A DNA stretch of 31,440 nt from CAUYUA01 sp963575675 (GCA_963575675.1 CAUYUA010000223.1:1-31440), one strand, 5' to 3'; shown: positions 7,979 through 15,804, numbered from the stretch's first letter. The notes: generated by a model not told the origin, from the letters alone. Numbers and translations: made by a program.

Positions 7979-9022
7979 GTGGCTGCCCGTTTAACCATCG
8001 CATTGGACGCCATGGGCGGCGATTATGCGCCGGACATGGTTGTGGCTGGCGCGGAGATCGCCCGGCGCCGCCATCCCGATGTCGCGTTTTTGGTGTTCGG
8101 CGATGAATCGCGCATTACGCCGCTGCTCAATGAGCGGCCGGTGTTAAAAACGATCACTCAGGTACACCACACGACGGATCGGGTGGGCAGCAACGATAAG
8201 CCTTCAATCGCTTTGCGCGCCGGTCGCAACACTAGCATGCGGTTGGCGATCGAGGCGGAAAGACGACGCGCCGGAGTCGTGGTTTCGGCCGGAAACACCG
8301 GGGCGTTGATGATGGCTAAAATGGTCTTGAAGACGCTTCCCGGCGTGGACCGGCCGGCCATTGCGTCGTTCTTTCCAACCCAACGCGGCGAAAGCGTGAT
8401 GCTTGATCTGGGAGCGAATATCGATTGCTCTCCGGACAATCTAGTGCAATTCGCTATTATGGGGTCGCTGTTCGCACGCACCGTCTTGGGGCTGTTGGAG
8501 CCCACGGTCGGTCTGTTGAACGTCGGCTCGGAAGAAGTTAAAGGTCACGAATCCATCAAAGCGGCGGCGGCGCGGTTGCGTGAGCAGCGTTTGCCTTTGC
8601 GTTTCCATGGTTTCATTGAAGGAAACGATATCGCCGCCGGAACGGTTGATGTGGTGGTCACAGATGGTTTTACCGGAAACGTCGCGCTGAAAACCGCCGA
8701 AGGGACCGCTAAACTTTACTCTGAGTTCTTGCGCCGAACCTTCGAAAGTTCGTTTGTGGCGCGTTTGGGGTATCTTTTCGCGCGCTCGGCGTTCCAGCAG
8801 CTTAGAAAACGAACCGATCCTCGTCGTTATAACGGCGCAATGTTTCTCGGTTTGCGCGGTGTGTGCGTAAAAAGTCACGGCGGCACAGACGCCGAAGGAT
8901 TCGCCAACGCCGTTTGCGTCGCCATAGATCTTGCGGTCAATGGCTTTAATGAGAAAATCAAAGAGGAAATGCAGCGTCTGGGTGGGGCGCGCATCCTGAG
9001 CACCGAGGTGGCGGCAGTCTGA
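7979..9022 (+). CDS. plsX: Phosphate acyltransferase PlsX
   Basis: 347 residues. PlsX converts acyl-ACP and phosphate to acyl-phosphate, the first step of phospholipid synthesis in the PlsX/PlsY route, as a peripheral membrane enzyme. The N-terminal IALDAMGGDYAP and the central VVSAGNTGALM and FIEGNDI stretches are diagnostic. Length is normal (E. coli 356). It starts with GTG at 7979, supported by AAAGGAG ending 10 bases upstream; no ATG fits. The stop codon is followed with zero spacing by the fabH ATG (TGAATG), so translation is coupled. Confidence 0.97.
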   Translation: MAARLTIALDAMGGDYAPDMVVAGAEIARRRHPDVAFLVFGDESRITPLLNERPVLKTITQVHHTTDRVGSNDKPSIALRAGRNTSMRLAIEAERRRAGVVVSAGNTGALMMAKMVLKTLPGVDRPAIASFFPTQRGESVMLDLGANIDCSPDNLVQFAIMGSLFARTVLGLLEPTVGLLNVGSEEVKGHESIKAAAARLREQRLPLRFHGFIEGNDIAAGTVDVVVTDGFTGNVALKTAEGTAKLYSEFLRRTFESSFVARLGYLFARSAFQQLRKRTDPRRYNGAMFLGLRGVCVKSHGGTDAEGFANAVCVAIDLAVNGFNEKIKEEMQRLGGARILSTEVAAV

Positions 9023-10000
9023 ATGGTTTTACGATCCCGGATTATGGGGTGCGGCGCCTATCTGCCGCAAAAGCGCGTCAGCAACCAAGAACTGGCGGAG
9101 CTGGGTGTTGAAACCTCGGATGACTGGATCGTCCAGCGCACCGGGATTCGCTCGCGCCATATCGCCGCCGAGGGTGAAAAAACCTCGGATATGGCGATTG
9201 AGGCCGCGCGACGCGCCATGGCGGCGGCAGGGGTGACGCCTGCACAGATCGATCTGATCGTGCTGGGAACCACAACGCCCGATCATACATTTCCCGCTAC
9301 GGCGACCAAGATTCAGGCCGCTCTGGGCGTGACTTCCGGCTTTGCGTTTGATGTGCAAGCTGTTTGTTCTGGTTTTGTCTTTGCGTTGTCGATTGCCGAC
9401 AATTTTCTTAAACTTGGCCAAGCCCGCACCGCTTTGGTGATCGGCGCCGAGACTTTCTCCCGCTTGCTGGATTGGGAAGACCGCACAACATGTGTGCTCT
9501 TCGGTGATGGAGCGGGGGCTCTGGTGTTGCGTGCGGAGCAAGCGTTAGGAACCATCGAAGATCGCGGCGTGCTTTCTACGCATTTACATTCCGATGGTAA
9601 GTATTATGAGGTTTTATGGGTGAACGGGGGGCCCTCTTCCACCCAGACCACAGGCCACGTTCAGATGGTCGGCCAAGAAGTCTTTCGTCATGCCGTGACT
9701 CGTATGAGCGAAGTTGCTGAAGAGGCGTTGGCGGCTAACAATGTTGCGCCGACTGCGCTTAAATGGTTGGTTCCGCATCAGGCAAATATGCGAATCATCG
9801 AAGCGATTTCTCGGCGTTTGAAACTGCCGACAGATCGCGTCATTGTCACTGTAGACAAACATGGAAACACTTCGGCGGCCTCAATTCCTTTGGCGCTTTC
9901 CGAAGGCGTGGCTGATGGTCGAATTCGTGAAGGCGATTTGATGCTTTTGCAGGCCATGGGTGGTGGATTCACGTGGGGATCAGCTCTGATTCGTTGGTGA
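9023..10000 (+). CDS. fabH: 3-oxoacyl-[ACP] synthase III (KAS III)
   Basis: 325 residues. FabH condenses acetyl-CoA with malonyl-ACP to begin fatty acid synthesis. The catalytic triad is visible: Cys115 in QAVCSGF, His252 in VPHQAN and Asn282 in KHGNTSAASIP. GDGAGALVL (161-169) and the C-terminal GGGFTWGSALIRW are also typical. It directly follows plsX with no spacer. The next gene, ihfA, has its own promoter about 120 bases after the stop. A small hairpin (CAGAC/GTCTG, 10001-10015) follows but lacks a T tract, so some read-through into ihfA is likely. Confidence 0.97.
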   Translation: MVLRSRIMGCGAYLPQKRVSNQELAELGVETSDDWIVQRTGIRSRHIAAEGEKTSDMAIEAARRAMAAAGVTPAQIDLIVLGTTTPDHTFPATATKIQAALGVTSGFAFDVQAVCSGFVFALSIADNFLKLGQARTALVIGAETFSRLLDWEDRTTCVLFGDGAGALVLRAEQALGTIEDRGVLSTHLHSDGKYYEVLWVNGGPSSTQTTGHVQMVGQEVFRHAVTRMSEVAEEALAANNVAPTALKWLVPHQANMRIIEAISRRLKLPTDRVIVTVDKHGNTSAASIPLALSEGVADGRIREGDLMLLQAMGGGFTWGSALIRW

Positions 10001-10118
10001 CAGACACTGCGTCTGACGTTCGACGACAAAGCAATGTCTGGAAAACGGCAGAGAGTGTTCGGACCTCAAAAAAACGCATCATTCCTCTTGAATGGGCGAT
10101 GAGGACCAACCTTTTGAA

Positions 10119-10147
10119 TTGACACGGTTAATTCCCCGTATTACGGT
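10119..10147 (+). promoter_or_regulatory. Probable sigma-70-type promoter for ihfA
   Basis: A perfect -35 box TTGACA at 10119-10124, a 17-base spacer and a weaker -10 TACGGT at 10142-10147, giving a transcript start near 10154 and a short leader before the ihfA start at 10178. The -10 matches the consensus only at the key TA...T positions. Confidence 0.5.
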
Positions 10148-10177
10148 TTCGTCTCGATGGCTGGGGGGGAGTCCGTT

Positions 10178-10495
10178 ATGGTGCAAGGCACGGTCACACG
10201 GGCGCAATTGAGCGAAGCCGTCTATCAAGAAGTTGGGCTGTCGCGAAATGAATCCGCTGATTTGGTCGAAGCAATCCTCAATGAAATATCGAGTGCTTTG
10301 GTGCGCGGCGAAATGGTCAAAATTTCGTCTTTTGGAAGTTTTTCGGTTCGGCAAAAAGGTCAAAGAATCGGAAGGAATCCAAAGACAGGAGAAGAAGTGC
10401 CAATTATGCCGCGTCGGGTTCTTGTCTTTCGCGCGAGCCATGTTTTGAGAAACCAGATCAATGAGGCTTTAGCGCGCTCTGGGATAGACGAGTAA
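10178..10495 (+). CDS. ihfA: Integration host factor subunit alpha
   Basis: 105 residues from ATG 10178, which has a strong purine-rich ribosome site (GGGGGGAG) 7 bases upstream; the in-frame ATG at 10157 has none and would add seven residues. IHF is a DNA-bending heterodimer of the HU family used in recombination, replication and transcription. The fold is clear: helical N-terminus (LSEAVYQEVGLSRNESADLVEAIL), KISSFGSFSV, then the DNA-binding arm GRNPKTGEEVPI, with the intercalating Pro in the arm tip. Position before a MerR-type gene is the usual alphaproteobacterial arrangement. The beta subunit is not in this window. Confidence 0.93.
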   Translation: MVQGTVTRAQLSEAVYQEVGLSRNESADLVEAILNEISSALVRGEMVKISSFGSFSVRQKGQRIGRNPKTGEEVPIMPRRVLVFRASHVLRNQINEALARSGIDE

Positions 10496-10499
10496 TCCC

Positions 10500-10940
10500 A
10501 TGGTTGGAGCAATCGGGCGAGCAGGTGTAAAAACGCAGAATCCAATGAAGTCGGCGGCAGCGTTTCGAACAATCAGTGAGGTGTCGACGGAGCTGGAAAT
10601 ACCGCAGCATGTTCTGCGGTTTTGGGAGACCAAATTTCCAGAAATTCGTCCACTTAAACGTGGTGGTGGGCGGCGGTACTACCGTCCGGAAGATGTTGAT
10701 CTGTTGCGTCGCATTCAGCATTTGCTTTATAGCGAAGGCTACACCATAAAAGGTGTTCAGAGGCTGTTAAGCGATGAGCAAGGAGGCGGAGACGAAGAGA
10801 ATTCCCTAAGTGAGAGCGAAAGTGATCAAGAGGCGTCGGATAACTCACTGCGTGACGTTGAAGTCAATATAGGAGATGATGAAGGAGAGGGGGGGGGGGC
10901 AAAGCAATGCTTCCAACGAGAGCCTTCGTATCCCAGATGA
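10500..10940 (+). CDS. MerR-family transcriptional regulator, frame broken at a poly-G tract
   Basis: The first half is a clear MerR helix-turn-helix: FRTISEVSTELEIPQHVLRFWETKFPEIRPLKRGGGRRYYRPEDVDLLRRIQHLLYSEGYTIKGVQ, a form very common downstream of ihfA in Alphaproteobacteria. Start is either ATG 10500 (5 bases after ihfA) or ATG 10545 (MKSAAAFRTIS), which better matches family length; neither has a strong ribosome site. After an acidic Ser/Glu/Asp linker the frame meets 11 consecutive G (10889-10899) and ends in an unrelated tail at 10940. The proper C-terminus lies in the +1 frame up to 11085. With one G fewer the gene would encode 194 residues. The regulated genes are unknown. Confidence 0.8.
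   Translation: MVGAIGRAGVKTQNPMKSAAAFRTISEVSTELEIPQHVLRFWETKFPEIRPLKRGGGRRYYRPEDVDLLRRIQHLLYSEGYTIKGVQRLLSDEQGGGDEENSLSESESDQEASDNSLRDVEVNIGDDEGEGGGAKQCFQREPSYPR
10889..10899 (+). repeat. Homopolymer tract of 11 G inside the MerR gene
   Basis: Eleven consecutive G between the acidic linker and the C-terminal domain of the MerR protein. Frame analysis shows that ten G (or thirteen) would join the two halves. Such tracts are prone to slipped-strand change during replication, and also to sequencing error. Confidence 0.9.
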
Positions 10941-11085
10941 TTGCGATATCGAATCAATAGAATCAGATTCTCAATTGGAGACAGGTTTGTCCGCGCAACA
11001 TCGAGAGCAAATTCAAAGCGTCGTTGCCGAATTGCTTGATTTGAAAAGTCTTCTCTGTGACGCGTTGGAAAGTTGCTCTGTGTAA
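10900..11085 (+). pseudogene. Out-of-frame C-terminal part of the MerR-family regulator
   Basis: In the +1 frame after the G tract the sequence reads on through an acidic stretch (DCDIESIESDSQLE) to SAQHREQIQSVVAELLDLKSLLCDALESC and stops at 11085. This Leu-rich helix matches the C-terminal end usual for these MerR proteins (a dimerisation helix ending in ...EL..L..LL). An ATG at 10876 opens this frame but has no ribosome site, so independent translation is unlikely. The intactness of the remnant suggests that the break is recent or reversible. Confidence 0.7.
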
Positions 11086-11114
11086 GAGATGCTTACGGCG
11101 ATAGAGAGGCGTTT

Positions 11115-11134
11115 TTTACTCCTTTTGGAGTAAA
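11115..11134 (+). other. Perfect hairpin in the merR-lolD gap
   Basis: TTTACTCC (11115-11122) and GGAGTAAA (11127-11134) form an 8-bp stem with a TTTT loop. No T tract follows directly, so it is a weak terminator candidate at best. It may instead cap the merR transcript or shape the lolD leader. GGAG within the stem is ribosome-site-like but serves no start codon here. Confidence 0.4.
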
Positions 11135-11188
11135 GAAAATGTCGTTTTGTGTTTTTAGGCCGGGACCGAGACAACCGAAAGGAAACGG

Positions 11189-11875
11189 ATGTCGGGAGTA
11201 ACGATGATCCAGATTGAAGATGTGACACGAACCTTCGAACAAGGTGGGACGCGCTTGGAGGTTCTGCGTGGTGTTTCGTTGACCATCGAATCTGGGCAGT
11301 TGGTGGCGCTGTTAGGGCCTTCCGGCGCTGGTAAGTCGACTTTGTTGCATATTGCAGGGTTGTTGGAGCGTCCTGATGCTGGCGTCGTTCGTATTCGTGG
11401 AGAAGAAACGGCAAGCTTAAGAGATCAGAACTTAACAGCGTTAAGACGCAGCGCGATTGGTTTTGTTTATCAATTTCATCATCTTTTGCCGGAATTTTCA
11501 GCTGAAGAGAATATTGTTTTACCGCAAATGATTGCAGGAAAAAAACACAGTGAGGCGTGTAAGACGGCGCGCGATTTGCTGGAGCGGATTGGTTTAAAAG
11601 AGCGTGCAAACCATCGTCCAGCGCGTTTGTCCGGTGGAGAACAGCAAAGAGTGGCAATTGCGCGCGCTTTAGCTAATCAGCCGAAACTTTTGATTGCAGA
11701 TGAGCCCACCGGGAACCTTGATCATAGAACATCCGGCGCTGTCTTTAGTTTGCTTGTGGAGCTGGTCCACGAGCAGGGGTTGGCGGCTTTGGTTGCGACG
11801 CATAATCTGGAGCTGGCGGAGCGCATGGATCGAGTCGTCGAGCTGCGGGAAGGTGTGCTTGAGGTTGTTCGATAA
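11189..11875 (+). CDS. lolD: Lipoprotein-releasing ABC transporter ATP-binding protein LolD
   Basis: 228 residues with all ABC ATPase motifs: Walker A GPSGAGKST (43-51), Q-loop near FVYQFHHLLPEFSAEENI (92-109), signature LSGGEQQR (147-154), Walker B LLIADEPTGNLD (167-178) and switch His in ATHNLELA. The FHHLLPEF..ENI stretch and the LSGGEQQRVAIARAL signature are typical of the LolD/MacB/FtsE group, LolD best. LolD powers LolCE, which releases lipoproteins from the inner membrane to LolA. The permease gene lolC/E normally lies next to lolD; here a MerR gene and a GNAT gene flank it, so the permease must be elsewhere. ATG 11189 follows AAAGGAAA; an alternative ATG at 11204 follows GGGAG. Confidence 0.85.
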   Translation: MSGVTMIQIEDVTRTFEQGGTRLEVLRGVSLTIESGQLVALLGPSGAGKSTLLHIAGLLERPDAGVVRIRGEETASLRDQNLTALRRSAIGFVYQFHHLLPEFSAEENIVLPQMIAGKKHSEACKTARDLLERIGLKERANHRPARLSGGEQQRVAIARALANQPKLLIADEPTGNLDHRTSGAVFSLLVELVHEQGLAALVATHNLELAERMDRVVELREGVLEVVR

Positions 11876-11890
11876 CAGGAGAGCCAACGC

Positions 11891-12325
11891 ATGGATTTTG
11901 AATTCGACGCCACCACACGGCCTAAATTTGATGATCTTGCCGTGGTCCAGGCGGGGTTGCGTGCTCACAATGAAAAGTTCACAGGAAAATCGCCCGCATT
12001 GATTGCGGTTTTTTTGCGTGAGCCGGAAACCAAGAAAATCCGAGGCGGTATTGCAGGTTTTTTAGTTGGGCCTAGTGCTATGTTGGATTGGTTATGGGTT
12101 GATGAATCGTTGCGTGGCCAGGGATACGGCGCTCAACTTATGCGCGAAATTGAGAAGCTTATTGTTAGTTTAAAGTGTGATATGATTACGCTGAATACGT
12201 TTACATTCCAGGCTCCCGGGTTTTATCCGAAGCTCGGATATCAGCTATTGGCACAGATACCTAATTTCATGTTAGGAAACACCAAGTACTACTACAGAAA
12301 ACACTTGGTGTATAGTGAATTATAA
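11891..12325 (+). CDS. GNAT-family N-acetyltransferase
   Basis: 144 residues. The acetyl-CoA pyrophosphate loop RGQGYGAQL is at 75-83, preceded by the beta strand LDWLWVDESL and followed by the typical GFYPKLGYQ near residues 110-120. These place it in the GNAT superfamily, acetyl-CoA-dependent acetylation of a small molecule or protein N-terminus. The substrate is not evident. A strong ribosome site AGGAGAG precedes ATG 11891, and the gene begins 15 bases after lolD, so they are co-transcribed. It ends before a hairpin (12364-12389) that separates it from the convergent ccmE. Confidence 0.85.
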   Translation: MDFEFDATTRPKFDDLAVVQAGLRAHNEKFTGKSPALIAVFLREPETKKIRGGIAGFLVGPSAMLDWLWVDESLRGQGYGAQLMREIEKLIVSLKCDMITLNTFTFQAPGFYPKLGYQLLAQIPNFMLGNTKYYYRKHLVYSEL

Positions 12326-12363
12326 TTCAAAAACTTTTATGTGAATGGGCGCGGAAATGGTGT

Positions 12364-12389
12364 GAGTCCAGGAAAATACATCTGGACTC
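12364..12389. terminator. Hairpin between convergent GNAT and ccmE genes
   Basis: GAGTCCAG (12364-12371) and CTGGACTC (12382-12389) form a perfect 8-bp stem with a 10-base loop. The plus-strand side is followed by a T-rich but interrupted tract (TATTACTTCTTATT). Location between two convergent genes supports a termination role. Confidence 0.5.
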
Positions 12390-12466
12390 TATTACTTCTT
12401 ATTGTGAGTGTTGTGCGTTATATTTTGGTGTTGTCTCTGTTTTTTTATTGGGAATAATAGTAACTT

Positions 12467-12919
12467 TCAATGTTTAAGAGTTTTTGTTGTATGTTGTGGT
12501 GTTCCGGCGCGTTTGAGTGCGTCGGAGACTTCTGGTGGCATGTAATTTTCGTCGTGCTTGGCTAAAACCTCTCGTGCGACGAACACTCCATCTGCACGTA
12601 ACGAGCCTTCTGCAATTACTCCTTGGTTTTCACGAAAAAGGTCGGGTAATACCCCGGTGTACGTAACGGATACTGAGTTCGAAAAATCGGTAATGTGGAA
12701 TTCTGTGGTTTGGTTCTTAGGAAAGTGTTGTACGCTATTATTTTCAACCATTCCTCCTAATCGGAAACGCCGATCGCCTACTGGTTTTGTTTTTAAGTCG
12801 GAAGGGCTATAAAAAAAAACGATGTTGTCTTGAAATGCGCTAAGAATTAATGCCGTAGAGATTCCTATTCCGAACAAAGCGAGTCCAAGAACATAAAGCC
12901 GTCTCTTTTTACGAGTCAT
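12467..12919 (-). CDS. ccmE: Cytochrome c maturation heme chaperone CcmE
   Basis: 150 residues. CcmE is a membrane-anchored periplasmic protein that binds heme covalently and passes it to apocytochrome c. One N-terminal membrane helix (about 8-27), then the beta-barrel domain with FRLGGMVENNSV and YTGVLPDLFRENQGVIAEG. The heme-binding histidine is His122 in KHDENYMPPE, with the axial Tyr126 (His130 and Tyr134 in E. coli). Start has GGAG five or six bases upstream. It lies 32 bases downstream of ccmD. The other system I genes (ccmA, B, C, F, G, H) are not in the window. Confidence 0.96.
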   Translation of the reverse strand: MTRKKRRLYVLGLALFGIGISTALILSAFQDNIVFFYSPSDLKTKPVGDRRFRLGGMVENNSVQHFPKNQTTEFHITDFSNSVSVTYTGVLPDLFRENQGVIAEGSLRADGVFVAREVLAKHDENYMPPEVSDALKRAGTPQHTTKTLKH

Positions 12920-12951
12920 TGTTTTCTCCGTAGCGATGAATGAAATTCACT

Positions 12952-13140
12952 TTATGGGGCGATTGTCGTAGGGGACGATCGCCTTGTTGGGCGTGCATTT
13001 TCAAGCATACGCAAAAGAGATCGGTTTTTGCGTAGATTTTTAACGCTAAATGTAGCCAAGCCGACCATAATAATTATTCCAAAACCATAAGCAGGCCAGA
13101 CATAGATAGCATAACCGCCCATATGAAGAAATTCGGACAT
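12952..13140 (-). CDS. ccmD: Heme exporter small subunit CcmD
   Basis: 62 residues: a short N-terminus ending HMGGYAIYVWPAYGFG, one membrane helix (about 13-32) and a basic cytoplasmic tail (NLRKNRSLLR). This WPAYG pattern is characteristic of CcmD, which stabilises the CcmABC complex and helps release holo-CcmE. It directly precedes ccmE. The gene expected upstream, ccmC, is replaced by a sugar epimerase ending 68 bases away. The ribosome site is weak. Confidence 0.9.
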   Translation of the reverse strand: MSEFLHMGGYAIYVWPAYGFGIIIMVGLATFSVKNLRKNRSLLRMLENARPTRRSSPTTIAP

Positions 13141-13208
13141 GGCTCGAATCGATAGTTAAGAGGACAACGAGTTTTTTTTATATGCGTAACGTAAAGAAAA
13201 AACAACAG

Positions 13209-14138
13209 CTATAAACGAAGAGGGCGTTTCCATTTTTCGCAGAACCATTCTGCGGTAAAGCGTAGTCCATTTTCGAAATCTATCGTCGGACGCCAACCAA
13301 GATCATGTGCTGCCTTCTCGGCAGAGATTTTTCGTCCAGAAAAGTCACCAGGACGTTCCGGTGTAAATTCAATGGAGACATGACTTCCGACAAATTTTTG
13401 AATATTTTTGGCGACATCAAGAACTGTGACTGTTTGCGTTCCTTCTAAGTTATAAGTCTGGTTTTCAGCGCATTCTTTCATTGCTAAAAGGTGAGCGTTT
13501 GCGAGATCGCGTGCGTAAACGAACTTCCTAAATTGGTCTCCTTTACCACTTATAGTTAAAGGTTTTCCATTCAACGCTTTTTTTAAGAAGATCGGAATTA
13601 GAAGCTCCTCACGCATTCGAGGGCCATAGGGGATACCGTAGCGAAGAATAGTAAAGGGAAGTTTGTAAAGTTGATTATAATTATGGCAGAGCATCTCCGC
13701 AGATATTTTTGTTGAAGTGTAGATATGCCCAGTTTCGTTAAGATAAAAAGTGGATGATTCGTTTAGTTGTTGTGAGCTAGGTGACCCATTATAAACCCAC
13801 ACGGTAGAAGCAAAGATAATTCGATGAATTCCATTTTGCCGTGCAGCTTCCAGTACATTGGCGGTTCCTATAATATTGAGAGCTATAGAGGATACAGGAA
13901 AATTGTAAACGTCATTTACATTCGCCATTGCTGCAAGATGAAATACATAATCCATCCCTTTTGTTGCAGCCAAGACAGAGGATAAATCAAGTATATCGAT
14001 GTCTTCGAACGAAACATCGCAGCGGTGAGGTTTCACACAGTGATCGATAACGGTTATTGTATGTCCAGCTTCAAGAAGAGTATCGACGACATGAGAGCCG
14101 ATAAAACCGCTGCCTCCAGTAACGGCAATTTTAGCCAT
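13209..14138 (-). CDS. NAD-dependent epimerase/dehydratase (extended SDR)
   Basis: 309 residues. The Rossmann NAD site GGSGFIG is at 8-14, and the catalytic set is Ser111/Thr112, Tyr140 and Lys144 (YTSTK). The fold and RYGIPYGPR, RKFVYARDLANAHLLAM and GWRPTIDFENGL place it with GalE/UDP-glucose-4-epimerase-like nucleotide-sugar enzymes. The exact reaction (epimerase, 4,6-dehydratase or reductase) cannot be fixed from sequence by eye. It follows a DegT-type aminotransferase by 31 bases on the same strand, so the pair probably makes an activated amino sugar. AAAGGG stands 9 bases before the ATG. Base composition is AT-rich compared with the 6-10 kb block. Confidence 0.88.
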   Translation of the reverse strand: MAKIAVTGGSGFIGSHVVDTLLEAGHTITVIDHCVKPHRCDVSFEDIDILDLSSVLAATKGMDYVFHLAAMANVNDVYNFPVSSIALNIIGTANVLEAARQNGIHRIIFASTVWVYNGSPSSQQLNESSTFYLNETGHIYTSTKISAEMLCHNYNQLYKLPFTILRYGIPYGPRMREELLIPIFLKKALNGKPLTISGKGDQFRKFVYARDLANAHLLAMKECAENQTYNLEGTQTVTVLDVAKNIQKFVGSHVSIEFTPERPGDFSGRKISAEKAAHDLGWRPTIDFENGLRFTAEWFCEKWKRPLRL

Positions 14139-14169
14139 GATAGAACCCTTTAGAAAAAAATGTAAAAAA

Positions 14170-15324
14170 TTATACGCCGGTCAAAGTATTTCTTATCGCG
14201 GCAATAACCTGTTGGGCTTGATCGTTTGTCATGCTGGAGAACAGTGGCAAACAAATATGGCGAGCGCAAATATCTTCAGATACAGGAAGTGAAACCGTTT
14301 GATAGGCTTGAAATATGGGTTGTTTATGAATTGGTTCTTCATAGACTTCACCCGAGAGAGAAACATTGTAATCATCGCGAAGTTTTAACTTGAGGGCTTT
14401 GCGATCAATGACTTCTCGAAAAATCGCAATATACTTATAGAAATTGCAGATTCCTCCTTTAGGAATTGGGAGTGGGGTAGGAAGATCATAGCCACGCATC
14501 GCTTCATCATAGAGTGCGGCAATTCTCTGACGCGCCGCAATCATACTCGGAAGACGCTCTAGATGACGGAGACCAATAATCGCGTGAGGTTCAGACATTC
14601 TCCAATTGTATCCCATGCGCGTATGGATATTATTAGAAAAACTTTCCTTACCTTGATCACGATAGGAGCGAGCTTCTTTAGCGATATAATTGTCATTGGT
14701 GACAATCATACCGCCTTCGCCGGATGTCATTAACTTTGTTGGATAAAAGCTAAAGGAACTTGCGATTCCAAAGGATCCTGCCATAACTCCATCAAGAGAT
14801 GATCCATGAGCATGAGCGGCGTCTTCAACTAGAGCAACACCTTTTCGATTGCAAAGAGCTTGAATCTCTGGCATTCGAGCCGATACAATTCCGCCAATAT
14901 GAACTACAATTACTGCGGCGGTTTTTGAAGTAAGGCGCCGTTCAATTTCTTCGGGGGACGAACCAAAACTAGCAGGATCGGTATCAGTAAAAATCGGACG
15001 GCCTCCTGCATGAATGACGGCGGCTATTGTCGCAAAAAAGGTATTTGCCGGAACTAAGACGTCTTTGCCTTCAATATTGAGTGTGCGCAAAATAATTTCT
15101 AGAGCCGAGGTGCCACTGTTGACTGCGATTGCATGCTTTGCTTTGCAAAAAGCAGAGAATTTTTCTTCAAATTCAGTTCCGTATTTTCCTAACGTAATGT
15201 GTCCGTCAGCGAGGACATCTTTAATGCGATCGGCAATCCATTGACGGTCCTCTGCTGAAAAGTCAACTTTTGCGGCTGGAACGGGCGTGTGCTTTTGAGT
15301 GTTTGAGGTCATTGTTAGGCCCAT
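14170..15324 (-). CDS. DegT/DnrJ/EryC1/StrS-family PLP aminotransferase
   Basis: 384 residues. PLP-dependent enzyme of the sugar aminotransferase family. Lys197 in SFYPTKLMTSGEGG forms the internal aldimine. Asp168 in VEDAAHAHG binds the pyridine nitrogen, and NSGTSALE (69-76) holds the phosphate. Usual products are amino groups on nucleotide-linked sugars (4-keto or 3-keto); members such as ArnB act on UDP-pentoses for lipid A modification. With the epimerase downstream and paired small transporters divergently upstream, an amino sugar for a surface glycan is plausible. Start at ATG 15324 or ATG 15312 (MTSNTQKH); neither has a strong ribosome site. The 56-base gap to the divergent transporter gene must hold both promoters. 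Confidence 0.9.
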   Translation of the reverse strand: MGLTMTSNTQKHTPVPAAKVDFSAEDRQWIADRIKDVLADGHITLGKYGTEFEEKFSAFCKAKHAIAVNSGTSALEIILRTLNIEGKDVLVPANTFFATIAAVIHAGGRPIFTDTDPASFGSSPEEIERRLTSKTAAVIVVHIGGIVSARMPEIQALCNRKGVALVEDAAHAHGSSLDGVMAGSFGIASSFSFYPTKLMTSGEGGMIVTNDNYIAKEARSYRDQGKESFSNNIHTRMGYNWRMSEPHAIIGLRHLERLPSMIAARQRIAALYDEAMRGYDLPTPLPIPKGGICNFYKYIAIFREVIDRKALKLKLRDDYNVSLSGEVYEEPIHKQPIFQAYQTVSLPVSEDICARHICLPLFSSMTNDQAQQVIAAIRNTLTGV

Positions 15325-15380
15325 GTATCGGTAATTGTTATGATGTTTCTTTGCACATGTCTAAAAAGGGGAATAATAAA

Positions 15381-15788
15381 ATGTGGAAATCCTGGTTCTA
15401 TTTATTAATTGCTGTTGCTCTACAGGCTATGGGAAATATATTTCTAACGATAGGGATGGTCCAGCTCAATAAAATGGGTGTTCTACAGGAGAGTGGAATC
15501 GGTTGTTTCATTTCAAGACACGGATGGACCATTGTTTTAAATCCGTGGTTATGGGGAGGTGTCTTTTGTTTGATCTCTTTCACGGCGATATTTTCATTTG
15601 TTTTATCTTGGACGGATTTGACAGTTGCTATGCCAATTGTATCGTTTGAGGTGATTGTCAATGTTTTATTTGGATGGGTGTTCTTAAATGAAGATATATC
15701 TTTTGAGCGTTGGTTAGGAGTGGGGCTTGTTGCTGTTGGAATTGCCTTGGTAACAGGAAGTTATAGACAATCTTCAGAAAACCGATGA
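15381..15788 (+). CDS. Small four-helix DMT/SMR-like membrane protein, first of a pair
   Basis: 135 residues with four hydrophobic helices (about 5-27, 52-74, 78-101, 109-127). The end of helix three, FGWVFLNEDISFERWLGVGLVAVGIALV, matches the EamA/SMR pattern E-x(5)-RW-x-G. Four-helix members function as dimers; here a second four-helix gene follows at once, which suggests an obligate heterodimer like ArnE/ArnF (lipid-linked aminoarabinose flippase) or MdtI/MdtJ. I chose ATG 15381 because GGGG precedes it suitably; ATG 15357 would add eight charged residues. A longer open frame back to 15270 overlaps the divergent aminotransferase and is not credible. The transported substrate is unknown. Confidence 0.8.
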   Translation: MWKSWFYLLIAVALQAMGNIFLTIGMVQLNKMGVLQESGIGCFISRHGWTIVLNPWLWGGVFCLISFTAIFSFVLSWTDLTVAMPIVSFEVIVNVLFGWVFLNEDISFERWLGVGLVAVGIALVTGSYRQSSENR

Positions 15789-15804
15789 CAAAAGGAAGAG
15801 ATTG

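Noticed and set aside
8441..8878. Minus-strand open frame opposite plsX
   Set aside because: Antisense shadow of a conserved gene, no ribosome site or family features.
3288..11085. Explaining all frameshifts as sequencing error
   Set aside because: Genes of 600-900 codons elsewhere are intact, and the meaB remnant has many breaks including motif loss. Error remains possible for the single breaks at the A and G runs only.
11086..11188. tRNA-Pro gene expected after merR in many Alphaproteobacteria
   Set aside because: No cloverleaf can be drawn here; only a short hairpin is present.
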